A DNA stretch of 64,000 bases from Streptomyces netropsis (GTDB taxonomy: Bacteria; Actinomycetota; Actinomycetes; Streptomycetales; Streptomycetaceae). Where the stretch lies: positions 1 to 64,000 of the forward strand of contig NZ_JACHJG010000018.1 of assembly GCF_014203545.1 (NCBI RefSeq). The letters are read 5' to 3'. Positions 33,841 to 41,473 of this stretch are shown in pieces. Both the position numbers and the translations under genes were made by a program. The stretch's first letter is position 1, and the number at the start of each line of letters is the position of its first letter. A model generated the notes under the pieces. It worked only from the letters and a program-made list of their open reading frames with translations, had not been told where the DNA came from and did not search any database.

Positions 33841-34338
33841 GTGGTGCCCGTGGCCACTCGTAGCGCAGATCCGAAAGGCGTGCACGGCACGCCGCCGATC
33901 GATGCCGTCTCCCTGGCGATCATCGAGCAGCTCCAGGAAGACGGGCGCCGCCCGTACGCGGCGATCGGCAAGGCCGTCGGCCTCTCCGAGGCCGCGGTCC
34001 GGCAGCGCGTGCAGAAGCTTCTCGACCAGGGCGTCATGCAGATCGTCGCCGTCACCGACCCGCTCACCGTGGGGTTCCGGCGACAGGCGATGGTCGGCAT
34101 CAACGTCGAGGGCGACCTCGACCCGGTGGCCGACGCCCTGACCGCGATGGACGAGGTGGAGTACGTCGTCATGACCGCGGGCTCCTTCGATCTCCTCATC
34201 GAGATCGTCTGCGAGGACGACGACCACCTCCTGGAAATGATCAACAAGCGCATCCGGACGCTCCCGGGCGTGCGCTCCACCGAAAGCTTCGTCTACCTCA
34301 AGCTCCGCAAGCAGACCTACACATGGGGAACCCGATAG
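33841..34338 (+). CDS. Lrp/AsnC-family transcriptional regulator
   Basis: About 165 residues. HTH: VSLAIIEQLQEDGRRPYAAI then AVGLSEAAVRQRVQKLLDQGV. RAM ligand domain: GINVEGDLDPVADALTAMDEVEYVVMTAGSFDLLIEI with the conserved TGxxD-like TAGSFD. GTG codons occur at 33841, 33844 and 33850; none has a clear ribosome site, and the exact start is uncertain. The stop overlaps the next gene, a class-III aminotransferase, by 16 bases, so regulator and enzyme are made together. It is a candidate controller of the dehydrogenase transcribed the other way. Confidence 0.85.
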   Translation: MVPVATRSADPKGVHGTPPIDAVSLAIIEQLQEDGRRPYAAIGKAVGLSEAAVRQRVQKLLDQGVMQIVAVTDPLTVGFRRQAMVGINVEGDLDPVADALTAMDEVEYVVMTAGSFDLLIEIVCEDDDHLLEMINKRIRTLPGVRSTESFVYLKLRKQTYTWGTR

Positions 34339-35702
34339 CCGTGAGCAAGGACCTCTCCCAGACGGCGTACGACCACCTGTGGATGCACTTCACCCGCATG
34401 CAGTCGTACGAGAACGCCCCCGTGCCGACCATCGTCCGCGGCGAAGGCACATACATCTTCGACGACAAGGGCAAGCGCTACCTCGACGGTCTCGCCGGGC
34501 TCTTCGTGGTCCAGGCCGGCCACGGCCGCGTCGAGCTCGCCGAGGCGGCCAACAAGCAGGCGCAGGAACTGGCCTTCTTCCCCCTGTGGAGCTACGCCCA
34601 CCCCAAGGCCATCGAGCTGGCCGAGCGGCTGGCGAACTACGCCCCCGGCGACCTGAACAAGGTCTTCTTCACCACCGGCGGCGGCGAGGCCGTCGAGACC
34701 GCCTGGAAGCTGGCGAAGCAGTACCACAAGCTCACCGGCAACCACACGAAGTACAAGGTCATATCCCGGGCCGTCGCCTACCACGGCACCACCCAGGGCG
34801 CCCTGTCCATCACCGGCCTGCCGGCGCTGAAGGCCCCCTTCGAGCCGCTGGTCCCCGGTGCCCACAAGGCCCCGAACACCAATCTGTACCGCGCGCCGAT
34901 CCACGCCGACGACCCCGAGGCCTTCGGCCGCTGGGCCGCCGACCAGATCGAGCAGCAGATCCTCTTCGAGGGCCCGGAAACCGTCGCGGCCGTCTTCCTG
35001 GAGCCCGTGCAGAACGCGGGCGGCTGCTTCCCGCCGCCGCCCGGCTACTTCCAGCGGGTGCGCGAGATCTGCGACCAGTACAACGTGCTGCTCGTCTCGG
35101 ACGAGGTCATCTGCGCCTTCGGCCGCCTCGGCACGATGTTCGCGTGCGACAAGTTCGGCTACGTGCCGGACATCATCACCTGCGCCAAGGGCATGACGTC
35201 GGGCTACTCCCCGCTCGGCGCCACCATCGTCTCCGACCGCGTCGCCGAGCCGTTCTACAAGGGCGACGCGACGTTCCTGCACGGCTACACCTTCGGCGGC
35301 CACCCGGTCTCCGCGGCGGTCGCGCTCGCCAACCTCGACATCTTCGAGCGCGAGGGCCTCAACCAGCACGTGCTGGACAACGAGTCGGCGTTCCTGTCGA
35401 CCCTGTCCAAGCTGCACGACCTGCCGATCGTCGGTGACGTCCGGGGCAACGGCTTCTTCTACGGCATCGAGCTGGTGAAGGACAAGGCCACCAAGGAGTC
35501 GTTCACCTCCGAGGAGTGCGAGCGGCTGCTCTACGGCTTCGTGTCGAAGCAGCTCTTCGAGAACGGCCTGTACTGCCGGGCCGACGACCGCGGCGACCCG
35601 GTCATCCAGCTCTCGCCGCCGCTGACCGCCGACCAGTCGACGTTCGACGAGATCGAGCAGATCGTCCGCGGCGTCCTGACCGAGGCCTGGACGAAGATCT
35701 GA
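34323..35702 (+). CDS. Class-III aminotransferase of polyamine/GABA type
   Basis: A 459-residue PLP enzyme. Motifs: FFTTGGGEAVETAWKLAKQY, AYHGTTQGALS, SDEVICAFGRLG with the ring-binding Asp, and the Schiff-base lysine in ITCAKGMTSGYSPLG. It matches the omega-amino-acid/putrescine:pyruvate aminotransferase branch more than GabT. The ATG at 34323 overlaps the regulator gene by 16 bases; a GTG at 34341 with GGGGAA upstream is an alternative start, losing six residues. It would take the amino group of putrescine, GABA or beta-alanine. A very strong terminator follows. Confidence 0.88.
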   Translation: MGNPIAVSKDLSQTAYDHLWMHFTRMQSYENAPVPTIVRGEGTYIFDDKGKRYLDGLAGLFVVQAGHGRVELAEAANKQAQELAFFPLWSYAHPKAIELAERLANYAPGDLNKVFFTTGGGEAVETAWKLAKQYHKLTGNHTKYKVISRAVAYHGTTQGALSITGLPALKAPFEPLVPGAHKAPNTNLYRAPIHADDPEAFGRWAADQIEQQILFEGPETVAAVFLEPVQNAGGCFPPPPGYFQRVREICDQYNVLLVSDEVICAFGRLGTMFACDKFGYVPDIITCAKGMTSGYSPLGATIVSDRVAEPFYKGDATFLHGYTFGGHPVSAAVALANLDIFEREGLNQHVLDNESAFLSTLSKLHDLPIVGDVRGNGFFYGIELVKDKATKESFTSEECERLLYGFVSKQLFENGLYCRADDRGDPVIQLSPPLTADQSTFDEIEQIVRGVLTEAWTKI

Positions 35703-35762
35703 CCGGGCCGCAGGCCTCGCTCTGATCGGCCCCGGCGGGCAGCCCACCGGCCCGTCCTTCGA

Positions 35763-35816
35763 CCGTGGTCCCCCGCGCGCACCCCCACACCCCACCACGC
35801 GCGCGGGGGACCACGG
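35763..35816 (+). terminator. Rho-independent terminator after the aminotransferase gene
   Basis: Perfect 18-bp stem (35763-35780 with 35799-35816, beginning CCGTGGTCCCCCGCGCG), 18-base loop, then TTTT. It lies 61 bases after the stop. The remaining gap to 36092 holds a TAGGAT -10 element at 35995-36000 for the next gene and nothing else clear. Confidence 0.88.
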
Positions 35817-35994
35817 TTTTCCCATGTCCCCGCGCCCCCGGCGGTCCGGGACGTCCCGGCTCGCGCGCCGTCGCACCTCCGCTCGCGCGTGCCGCGCGGA
35901 TGCGCTCCGACGGCCTCCGGCTCAAAAACGACCCTCCGGGATGAGCCCGACCGGAGGAAACTGGGCCGCTCCCGCGTCGAGCCTGGGCGGAGGC

Positions 35995-36000
35995 TAGGAT
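35995..36000 (+). promoter_or_regulatory. -10 element of the ABC ATPase/membrane protein pair
   Basis: TAGGAT, the Streptomyces consensus form, about 93 bases before the ATG. No clear -35. Confidence 0.4.
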
Positions 36001-36092
36001 CCCCGTTCCGTACGGTGCCAGTGACCCAATGGCCTCCCGGTTCGTTCACCCGGACAGGGGAACGGACCCTTCAGCGACCCGAGGTGCTCGAC

Positions 36093-36830
36093 ATGGTGGC
36101 CCCGCCGGACAACGACGTGCTCTGGGCACGCGGTCTGCATTACGCCTACAGCGGTTCCCCCGCTCTCGCCGGTGTCTCCATCGGCGTCCGCGAAGGCGAG
36201 ATCCTCGCCGTCACCGGGCCGCGCGGCTCCGGGAAGTCCACACTCCTCAAGTGCCTCTCGGGTCAGCTCCTGCCCGACCCCGGCGAGGTGTGGTTCAACA
36301 GCGCGCCCGTGCACACCCTCTCCCGCGCCGCACGGGAGCGGCTGCGCCGCGAGCGGTTCGGCTGGATCGGCAGCGAACCGCACCTGCTGCCCGAGCTGAC
36401 CGGCTGGGAGAACGCCGCCCTGCCGCTGCTGGCCCGCGGCATCGGCCACCGTGCCGCCAAGCGGACCGCCGGTGAGTGGCTGGAGCGCCTCGACGTCGGC
36501 GACTGCGCCCGCAAGCGCCCCAAGGCCATGCACCAGGCACAGCGCCAGCGGATCGCCATCGCCCGGGCCCTGGCGGGCGAGCCGACCGTGGTCTTCGCGG
36601 ACGAGCCGACCGCCCCGCTGCACACCACCGACCGGGCCCAGGTGCTGCGCACCCTGACCACCGCCGCGCGCTCGCACCAGATCACGGTCGTCCTCGCCAC
36701 ACTCGACGACGAGAGCGCCACCCTCGCCGACCGCACGGTCACCCTGACCGACGGCCGGCGGGGCGGCGCGATCCCGGCGCCCGAGTCGCCCGGTGGAGAG
36801 GGCAGGGCCGCGTGCTCAGTCTCCGCCTAG
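36093..36830 (+). CDS. ABC-type ATPase with degenerate signature motif
   Basis: A 245-residue ATPase-like protein. Walker A GPRGSGKST (about 40) and Walker B VVFADEPTA are intact. The signature LSGGQ is replaced by KAMHQAQRQRIA, the D-loop reads APLH, and the switch histidine after strand beta is missing (VVLATLDDES). LPELTGWENAALPLLARG resembles the LolD/MacB-like branch. It may bind ATP but hydrolyse poorly, or be a regulatory half. GAGG lies 8 nt before the ATG at 36093. It overlaps the next gene by 19 bases and probably forms a pair with it. Confidence 0.82.
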   Translation: MVAPPDNDVLWARGLHYAYSGSPALAGVSIGVREGEILAVTGPRGSGKSTLLKCLSGQLLPDPGEVWFNSAPVHTLSRAARERLRRERFGWIGSEPHLLPELTGWENAALPLLARGIGHRAAKRTAGEWLERLDVGDCARKRPKAMHQAQRQRIAIARALAGEPTVVFADEPTAPLHTTDRAQVLRTLTTAARSHQITVVLATLDDESATLADRTVTLTDGRRGGAIPAPESPGGEGRAACSVSA

Positions 36831-38014
36831 CGCGCGGCGCGCATCCGCTCGTCCTGCTGCGCCGGCTGCTGGTCGCCGCCGCCGCGGCGGGTGTCGGCTT
36901 CCTGCTGCTGTGCACCCTCGGGCACGCGGTGGCCCACCCGAAGGAGGCCGAGGGCTCGGTCGTACGGCTCCTTTGGTGCGTGGTGCCGCTGGCGGCCGTG
37001 GTGCAGTTCGCCGTCGCCGTCGCCCGCACGGACGGCACCACCCGTCCCCGGGAGGGCATGGACGCGGTCGGACTCGGACCCGTGGCGCTCTCGCTGTTGG
37101 CCGCCGTCTCGACGGCGTTGTCCTGCGCGGTCGGCAGCTGCGCCGCGCTGTTCATCTACCTCGAGCTCCGCGGCAATCTCCACCTGACGTCGCTGGGCGG
37201 CTCCGCGACCAAGCTGCTGGACGGGGGCCGGCCGCTGCCCTGGGCCGCGGTCCTGACCCTGCTGTCCCTGCTGCCGGTGCTGGCCGCCGCCGCGTGCGCG
37301 ATCATGCTGCGCCCCGGGGAGCGGTCCCCGGAGGACCCCCGGGCCGACGACACCGCACCCGCCGTCAAGGCCCCCGAGCCCAAGCGCACCTACAGCGGCC
37401 TGCCCTGGGGTGTCGCCGTGATCGCGACCGGTCTCGCCCTGGAGTCCTACGCGAGTGACGGGTCGGCACCCCCCGCCGAAGCGCTGCTGAATCTGCCCGG
37501 CCGGGTCGGCGGAGCCTCCCCCGGTCTCGTCGGCGGTTGGCTGCTCGCGTGCTTCGGCCTCTGTCTGGCCGGACCGGGGCTGACCCACTGGTGCGGGGTG
37601 CTGCTGTCGGCCGGCCGGCCCGGACCCGTACGGCTGCTGGCCGGGCGCATACTGCAGGATGCGGCGCCACGGCTCGGCCGTCCGCTCGGTGTGCTCTGCG
37701 CCGTCGCCTCGGGCACCCTGGCGGCCGTCGAGCTGTACGGCGCGGCCTGGGCACCCTCCGGTGCGGGCCCCTTCGGTCCCCTCACCGGTCTCGGCGCGGC
37801 GCTCGTCATGGCCTGTGTGACGGCCACGGCGCTCACCGCGGCCCTGGACACCCGGCAGTCCCGCACCGACACCGTGGCGACGCTGCTGCGGCTGGGCATC
37901 CCCACCTCCCTGCTGCGCAGCGCGGCAGCCGTGCGGACCTGCGCGCTGGTGGCCGTGATGGCCCCGCTGACCTGGGTGGTCGGGGAGTTGGCGGTCATGC
38001 CGCTGACCCGGTGA
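36812..38014 (+). CDS. Multi-spanning membrane protein, partner of the ABC ATPase
   Basis: A 400-residue protein with eight or so hydrophobic segments, among them AAAAAGVGFLLLCTLGHAV, VVPLAAVVQFAVAVA and AAVLTLLSLLPVLAAAACAIM, and paired C-terminal segments around LGRPLGVLCAVASGTLAAVEL and ALVAVMAPLTWVVGEL. It has FtsX-like spacing, but no domain is recognised with certainty. The GTG at 36812 lies inside the ATPase gene (19-base overlap). It may be an ABC permease or an integral sensor. Confidence 0.75.
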   Translation: MLSLRLARGAHPLVLLRRLLVAAAAAGVGFLLLCTLGHAVAHPKEAEGSVVRLLWCVVPLAAVVQFAVAVARTDGTTRPREGMDAVGLGPVALSLLAAVSTALSCAVGSCAALFIYLELRGNLHLTSLGGSATKLLDGGRPLPWAAVLTLLSLLPVLAAAACAIMLRPGERSPEDPRADDTAPAVKAPEPKRTYSGLPWGVAVIATGLALESYASDGSAPPAEALLNLPGRVGGASPGLVGGWLLACFGLCLAGPGLTHWCGVLLSAGRPGPVRLLAGRILQDAAPRLGRPLGVLCAVASGTLAAVELYGAAWAPSGAGPFGPLTGLGAALVMACVTATALTAALDTRQSRTDTVATLLRLGIPTSLLRSAAAVRTCALVAVMAPLTWVVGELAVMPLTR

Positions 38015-38096
38015 AGGCGGAGCCGCTGCGAAGGGCGGGCCGTCGTCGCGACGTCCCGCCCGGGGCGAAGGCCGCAAGGGGCCCACGGCCAGGACC

Positions 38097-38111
38097 TAGC
38101 ATGGCCGGATG
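38097..38111 (+). promoter_or_regulatory. Leaderless promoter of the LOG-family gene
   Basis: TAGCAT (38097-38102), six bases, then the ATG at 38109. The spacing places the transcript start at the A of ATG; no ribosome site is present. Confidence 0.6.
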
Positions 38112-39257
38112 CAGCCGAATGCCCCTGTCCCCGCTGGTTCCCCCGTCGGTTCCCCTCCGGGGTCCGGCCGCGAGATCGAGAGCCTGGAGGAGTTCGACCG
38201 GGTCGTCACCTCGGGTTCGCTCGGCGGATACCGCGTGCAGTCCGTCGATCTGACGGCCCGTACGGCCGAGCTGGCGGCCGTCGACACCATGGAGGCCGTG
38301 TTCCTCGGGTGCCCGATGGAACCGGAGGCGGCCGCGAAGGTGCGGGCCGGGGGTGCGCTGGTCTTCCCGCCGGTGCCCTTCCTTCCGTTCAACCCCTACC
38401 GGGCCGCGCTGTATCGCCCGGAGGAGTTGTTCGAGGGCTTGGAGAAGGGCTACGAGAACACCCCGGACGCCCTCGCGTACGCGTGGTTCGAGAGGACCAA
38501 GTCGGACGGCGACATATTCGCCTCCATGCTGCGGAGCATCCACGACGACGCCGTGTCCGACGCGTTGGACGAGCTGCTGGCCGGGCGGCGCGTGGTGGGC
38601 GTCATGGGCGGTCACGCCCTGGAGCGCGGCTCCGCCGGGTACGCCGGGGCGGCCCGGCTGGGCCGGGCGCTGGCCCGCGACGGCCTGACCGTCGCCACCG
38701 GCGGCGGGCCGGGTGCCATGGAGGCCGCGAACCTCGGCGCGTACGCCGCGCCCCTCGCGGACACGATGCTGGACGAGGCCCTGGCGCTGCTGGCCGGCGT
38801 CCCGCACTTCACGCCCTCGGTCGCCGAATGGGCGGCCGCCGCGTTCGCCGTGCGCTCGGCCTTCCCCGGCGGCGGGTCCTCGGTGGGCATCCCCACCTGG
38901 TTCTACGGACACGAGCCGCCGAACGCCTTCGCCTCGCACATCGCGAAGTACTTCGCGAACGCCACCCGCGAGGACGGCCTGCTCGCCCGCGCCAACGCCG
39001 GGGTGGTGTTCCTGCCGGGCGCGGCGGGCACCGTGCAGGAGATCTTCGACAACGCGACGCCCAACTACTACCAGTCGCGTGGCGAGCCGACCCCGATGGT
39101 GCTCGTGAACCGCGCGCACTGGACGCGCGAGCTGCCGACCTGGCCCCTGCTGGAGGCGCTGGCGGCCGGGCGGCCGATGGCCGGGCGCATCGCGCTGGTC
39201 GATTCCGTCGACGAGGCACCCGCGGCGCTGGCACGGCTCGCGGCGGGGCCGAAGTGA
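38109..39257 (+). CDS. LOG-family Rossmann-fold protein with long N-terminal region
   Basis: A 382-residue protein. The LOG core spans about 155-340: VVGVMGGHALERGSAGYA, VATGGGPGAMEAAN, and the active-site motif in the variant form PGAAGTVQE (normal PGGxGTxxE). A 150-residue N-terminal domain unrelated to small LOG enzymes precedes it, containing ALVFPPVPFLPFNPYRAALY. Small LOG proteins release free bases from nucleoside monophosphates. This variant may bind nucleotides without that activity. It is transcribed alone and appears leaderless. Confidence 0.82.
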   Translation: MQPNAPVPAGSPVGSPPGSGREIESLEEFDRVVTSGSLGGYRVQSVDLTARTAELAAVDTMEAVFLGCPMEPEAAAKVRAGGALVFPPVPFLPFNPYRAALYRPEELFEGLEKGYENTPDALAYAWFERTKSDGDIFASMLRSIHDDAVSDALDELLAGRRVVGVMGGHALERGSAGYAGAARLGRALARDGLTVATGGGPGAMEAANLGAYAAPLADTMLDEALALLAGVPHFTPSVAEWAAAAFAVRSAFPGGGSSVGIPTWFYGHEPPNAFASHIAKYFANATREDGLLARANAGVVFLPGAAGTVQEIFDNATPNYYQSRGEPTPMVLVNRAHWTRELPTWPLLEALAAGRPMAGRIALVDSVDEAPAALARLAAGPK

Positions 39258-39400
39258 GCGGCGGGGCGCGACCACCGGCGGTCCGGCACGCTCCCGCGCA
39301 CAACAAGTCCTTGACTATTTCTTGACCCAAAGCAACTTCCGCGCCGAAAAGCGCGTCTGCTTCAGGAGCACGACGGTTTATCAGGCGAACGGAGCTATTG

Positions 39401-40336
39401 GTGATCATCGGCCTTCTGACGGCTGTCGCGGCCTCGGCCTGCTACGGCACAGGCTCGGTCCTGCAAGCCGTGGGATCGCGCAAATCGGCCCGCCGGGAGG
39501 CCGCGGCGGCCTCCACGACGGGTACGACGCAGCATGGCGGCCCCAGTCTCTCCTCCACCGCCAAGGCTGCGGTGACGTGGGAGTTCATGGTCGGTACGGT
39601 GTTGGACTTCCTCGGTTTCGGGCTCGGCGCGCTGGCCGCTCGCATGCTGCCGCTGTTCCTCTCCCAGACCGTCATCAGCGCCAACCTCGTGGTCACCGCC
39701 GTGCTGAGCATCAAGCTCCTGGGCATCCGGCTGACCAAGCCGGAGTGGCTGTCGATCGGTGTCGTCTGCTCGGCGCTGGTCCTGCTGGCGACCGCCGCGG
39801 GCCACGAGGGCAGCGGCGAGGCCGCGCGGTCCACGCACTGGTGGCTGCTGATCATCTCGCTGGTGCTGATGATCGGCGGCACGATCGCCGTCCGTCTGCT
39901 GGGCTCGAAGTCGGCGATCCTCGCCGGTCTGCTGTCCGGCCTCGGCTTCGGCGCCATCGGTGTGGGCGTGCGCATCCTCGACGGCATCGACCCGTTCGAC
40001 CTGCCCACGCTGATCGCGGACCCGGCGCTCTACGCCATTCTCATATCGGGCACCATCGGCATGTACCTGCACACGGTCGCCCTGCAGATCGGCTCGGTCA
40101 ACGGCGCCACGGCCGCCCTCGTCGTCGGCGAGACCGTCCTGCCCGGCCTCATCGGCGTGCTGATGCTCGGCGACACCTCCCGTGACGGCCTCGCCTGGAT
40201 GGCGGTCGCGGGCTTCCTGCTGGCCGTGGCGGGCGCGGTCGCGGTCGCCTGGTACGGCGAACCGGAGGACGCGGCGGTGCCGGAGCCCGAACCCGAGGCA
40301 CGGGATCTCACACCGACCCCGACGAAAACGGGCTGA
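39401..40336 (+). CDS. DMT-superfamily multi-spanning transporter
   Basis: A 311-residue membrane protein with nine or ten helices. The helix pairs around LLTAVAASACYGTGSVLQAVG and FLSQTVISANLVVTAVLSIKLLG are typical of EamA/NIPA-like proteins. The segment VGETVLPGLIGVLMLGD is the second half-repeat. The substrate cannot be read. The GTG at 39401 is preferred over a TTG just upstream because GGAG is then six bases away. The upstream 143 bases hold TTGACT at 39310-39315 and little else. It ends at a strong bidirectional terminator. Confidence 0.82.
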   Translation: MIIGLLTAVAASACYGTGSVLQAVGSRKSARREAAAASTTGTTQHGGPSLSSTAKAAVTWEFMVGTVLDFLGFGLGALAARMLPLFLSQTVISANLVVTAVLSIKLLGIRLTKPEWLSIGVVCSALVLLATAAGHEGSGEAARSTHWWLLIISLVLMIGGTIAVRLLGSKSAILAGLLSGLGFGAIGVGVRILDGIDPFDLPTLIADPALYAILISGTIGMYLHTVALQIGSVNGATAALVVGETVLPGLIGVLMLGDTSRDGLAWMAVAGFLLAVAGAVAVAWYGEPEDAAVPEPEPEARDLTPTPTKTG

Positions 40337-40358
40337 GGCCCGGCCACCGTCACACGGG

Positions 40359-40400
40359 AGAGCCCCCTGCACCGTCCTCCGGGACGGTGCAGGGGGCTCT
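40359..40400. terminator. Bidirectional terminator between the DMT gene and thiQ
   Basis: Perfect 19-bp stem beginning AGAGCCCCCTGCACCGTCC (40359-40377) paired with 40382-40400, a 4-base loop, then TTCGTTC. It serves the convergent genes on both sides. Confidence 0.92.
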
Positions 40401-40411
40401 TTCGTTCGGGC

Positions 40412-41473
40412 TCAGGCGGTCGTGCCGTCCTCGGCGGGACCCAGCACCACCACGTCGTTCACGTCGAAGCCGACGCCCACGCGGGCGTCCGGCTCCGGGG
40501 CGCCCCGCAGGTCGCACGCCGCCTCCAGCTCCGGCCCGTTCGGGGGCCGCAGCAGCAGCACGACATGGTCTCCCCGGAACGTCCGGCCGCTGACCGTGCA
40601 CGGCAGCCCCTCCGCCGCGGGCAGCAGCCGCACCCCCGCGGGACGTACGAGCAGCCTGCACTTCCCCTGTCGCGTCCCCGCCGGCACCGGCACGCTCCCC
40701 CACACGGTGTCGGCACGCTCACCACTGACCGTCGCCTCGACCACGTTGTCGAAGCCGAGGAAGCGGGCCACGAACTCCGACGCCGGCCGCTGCCACACCT
40801 CCAGCGGCGTCCCGGCCTGGGCGATCCGCCCGTCGCGCATCACCACCACCCGGTCGGCGAGCGCGAAGGCCTCGCCCTGGTCGTGGGTGACGGCCAGCAC
40901 CGTGGTGCCCAGCCGGCCGAAGAGCTGTCGAAGCTCCACGACGAGGCGCTCGCGCAGGCTCCGGTCGAGCTGACCGAGCGGCTCGTCGAGCATCAGCAGC
41001 CGCGGCCGGGGCGCCAGCGCCCTCGCCAGGGCCACCCGCTGCTGCTCACCGCCGGACAGCGCCGCCACGGACCGTCGCTGCGCGCCCGGCAGACCCACCA
41101 TGTCGAGCAGCTCCGCGACGCGACGTTCCGCCTCCGCCCGCCCGACCTTGCGCATCCGCAGCCCGAAGCCGACGTTGCCACCGACGTCCCGCTGGGGGAA
41201 GAGCTGGTGGTCCTGGAACATCAGGCCCACCCCACGCCGGTGGACGGGCACCCCGCCCTGGTCGGCGCCGGAGAGGAAGACCCGCCCGGCGTCCGCGGGC
41301 TGGAGCCCCGCGACGACCCGCAGCAGCGTGGACTTGCCGCTGCCGCTCGGCCCGAGCACACACACCGTCTCGTGCTCGGCGACCTCCAGGTCCACCGCGT
41401 CCAGGGCCGTACGCCCGCCGAAGCGGACCGTGACGTCGTCCAGGCGCAGCAGGTCCTGTCGCAGCTGGGACAT
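40412..41473 (-). CDS. thiQ: Thiamine ABC transporter ATP-binding protein
   Basis: A 353-residue ATPase with all motifs: GPSGSGKST, QDHQLFPQRDV, LSGGEQQR, LLMLDEPLGQLD, and VTHDQGEA, plus a C-terminal TOBE-like domain (about 240-345). The first bases of the gene follow the permease stop directly. Assignment to thiamine (ThiQ) rests on the TPP riboswitch heading the operon, since the ATPase alone resembles iron and spermidine importers. Confidence 0.86.
   Translation of the reverse strand: MSQLRQDLLRLDDVTVRFGGRTALDAVDLEVAEHETVCVLGPSGSGKSTLLRVVAGLQPADAGRVFLSGADQGGVPVHRRGVGLMFQDHQLFPQRDVGGNVGFGLRMRKVGRAEAERRVAELLDMVGLPGAQRRSVAALSGGEQQRVALARALAPRPRLLMLDEPLGQLDRSLRERLVVELRQLFGRLGTTVLAVTHDQGEAFALADRVVVMRDGRIAQAGTPLEVWQRPASEFVARFLGFDNVVEATVSGERADTVWGSVPVPAGTRQGKCRLLVRPAGVRLLPAAEGLPCTVSGRTFRGDHVVLLLRPPNGPELEAACDLRGAPEPDARVGVGFDVNDVVVLGPAEDGTTA

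Noticed and set aside
39295..39315. CACAACAAG resembling the polyamine box, upstream of the DMT gene
   Set aside because: Only nine bases match, the orientation is wrong for the plus-strand gene, and the other blocks are absent.
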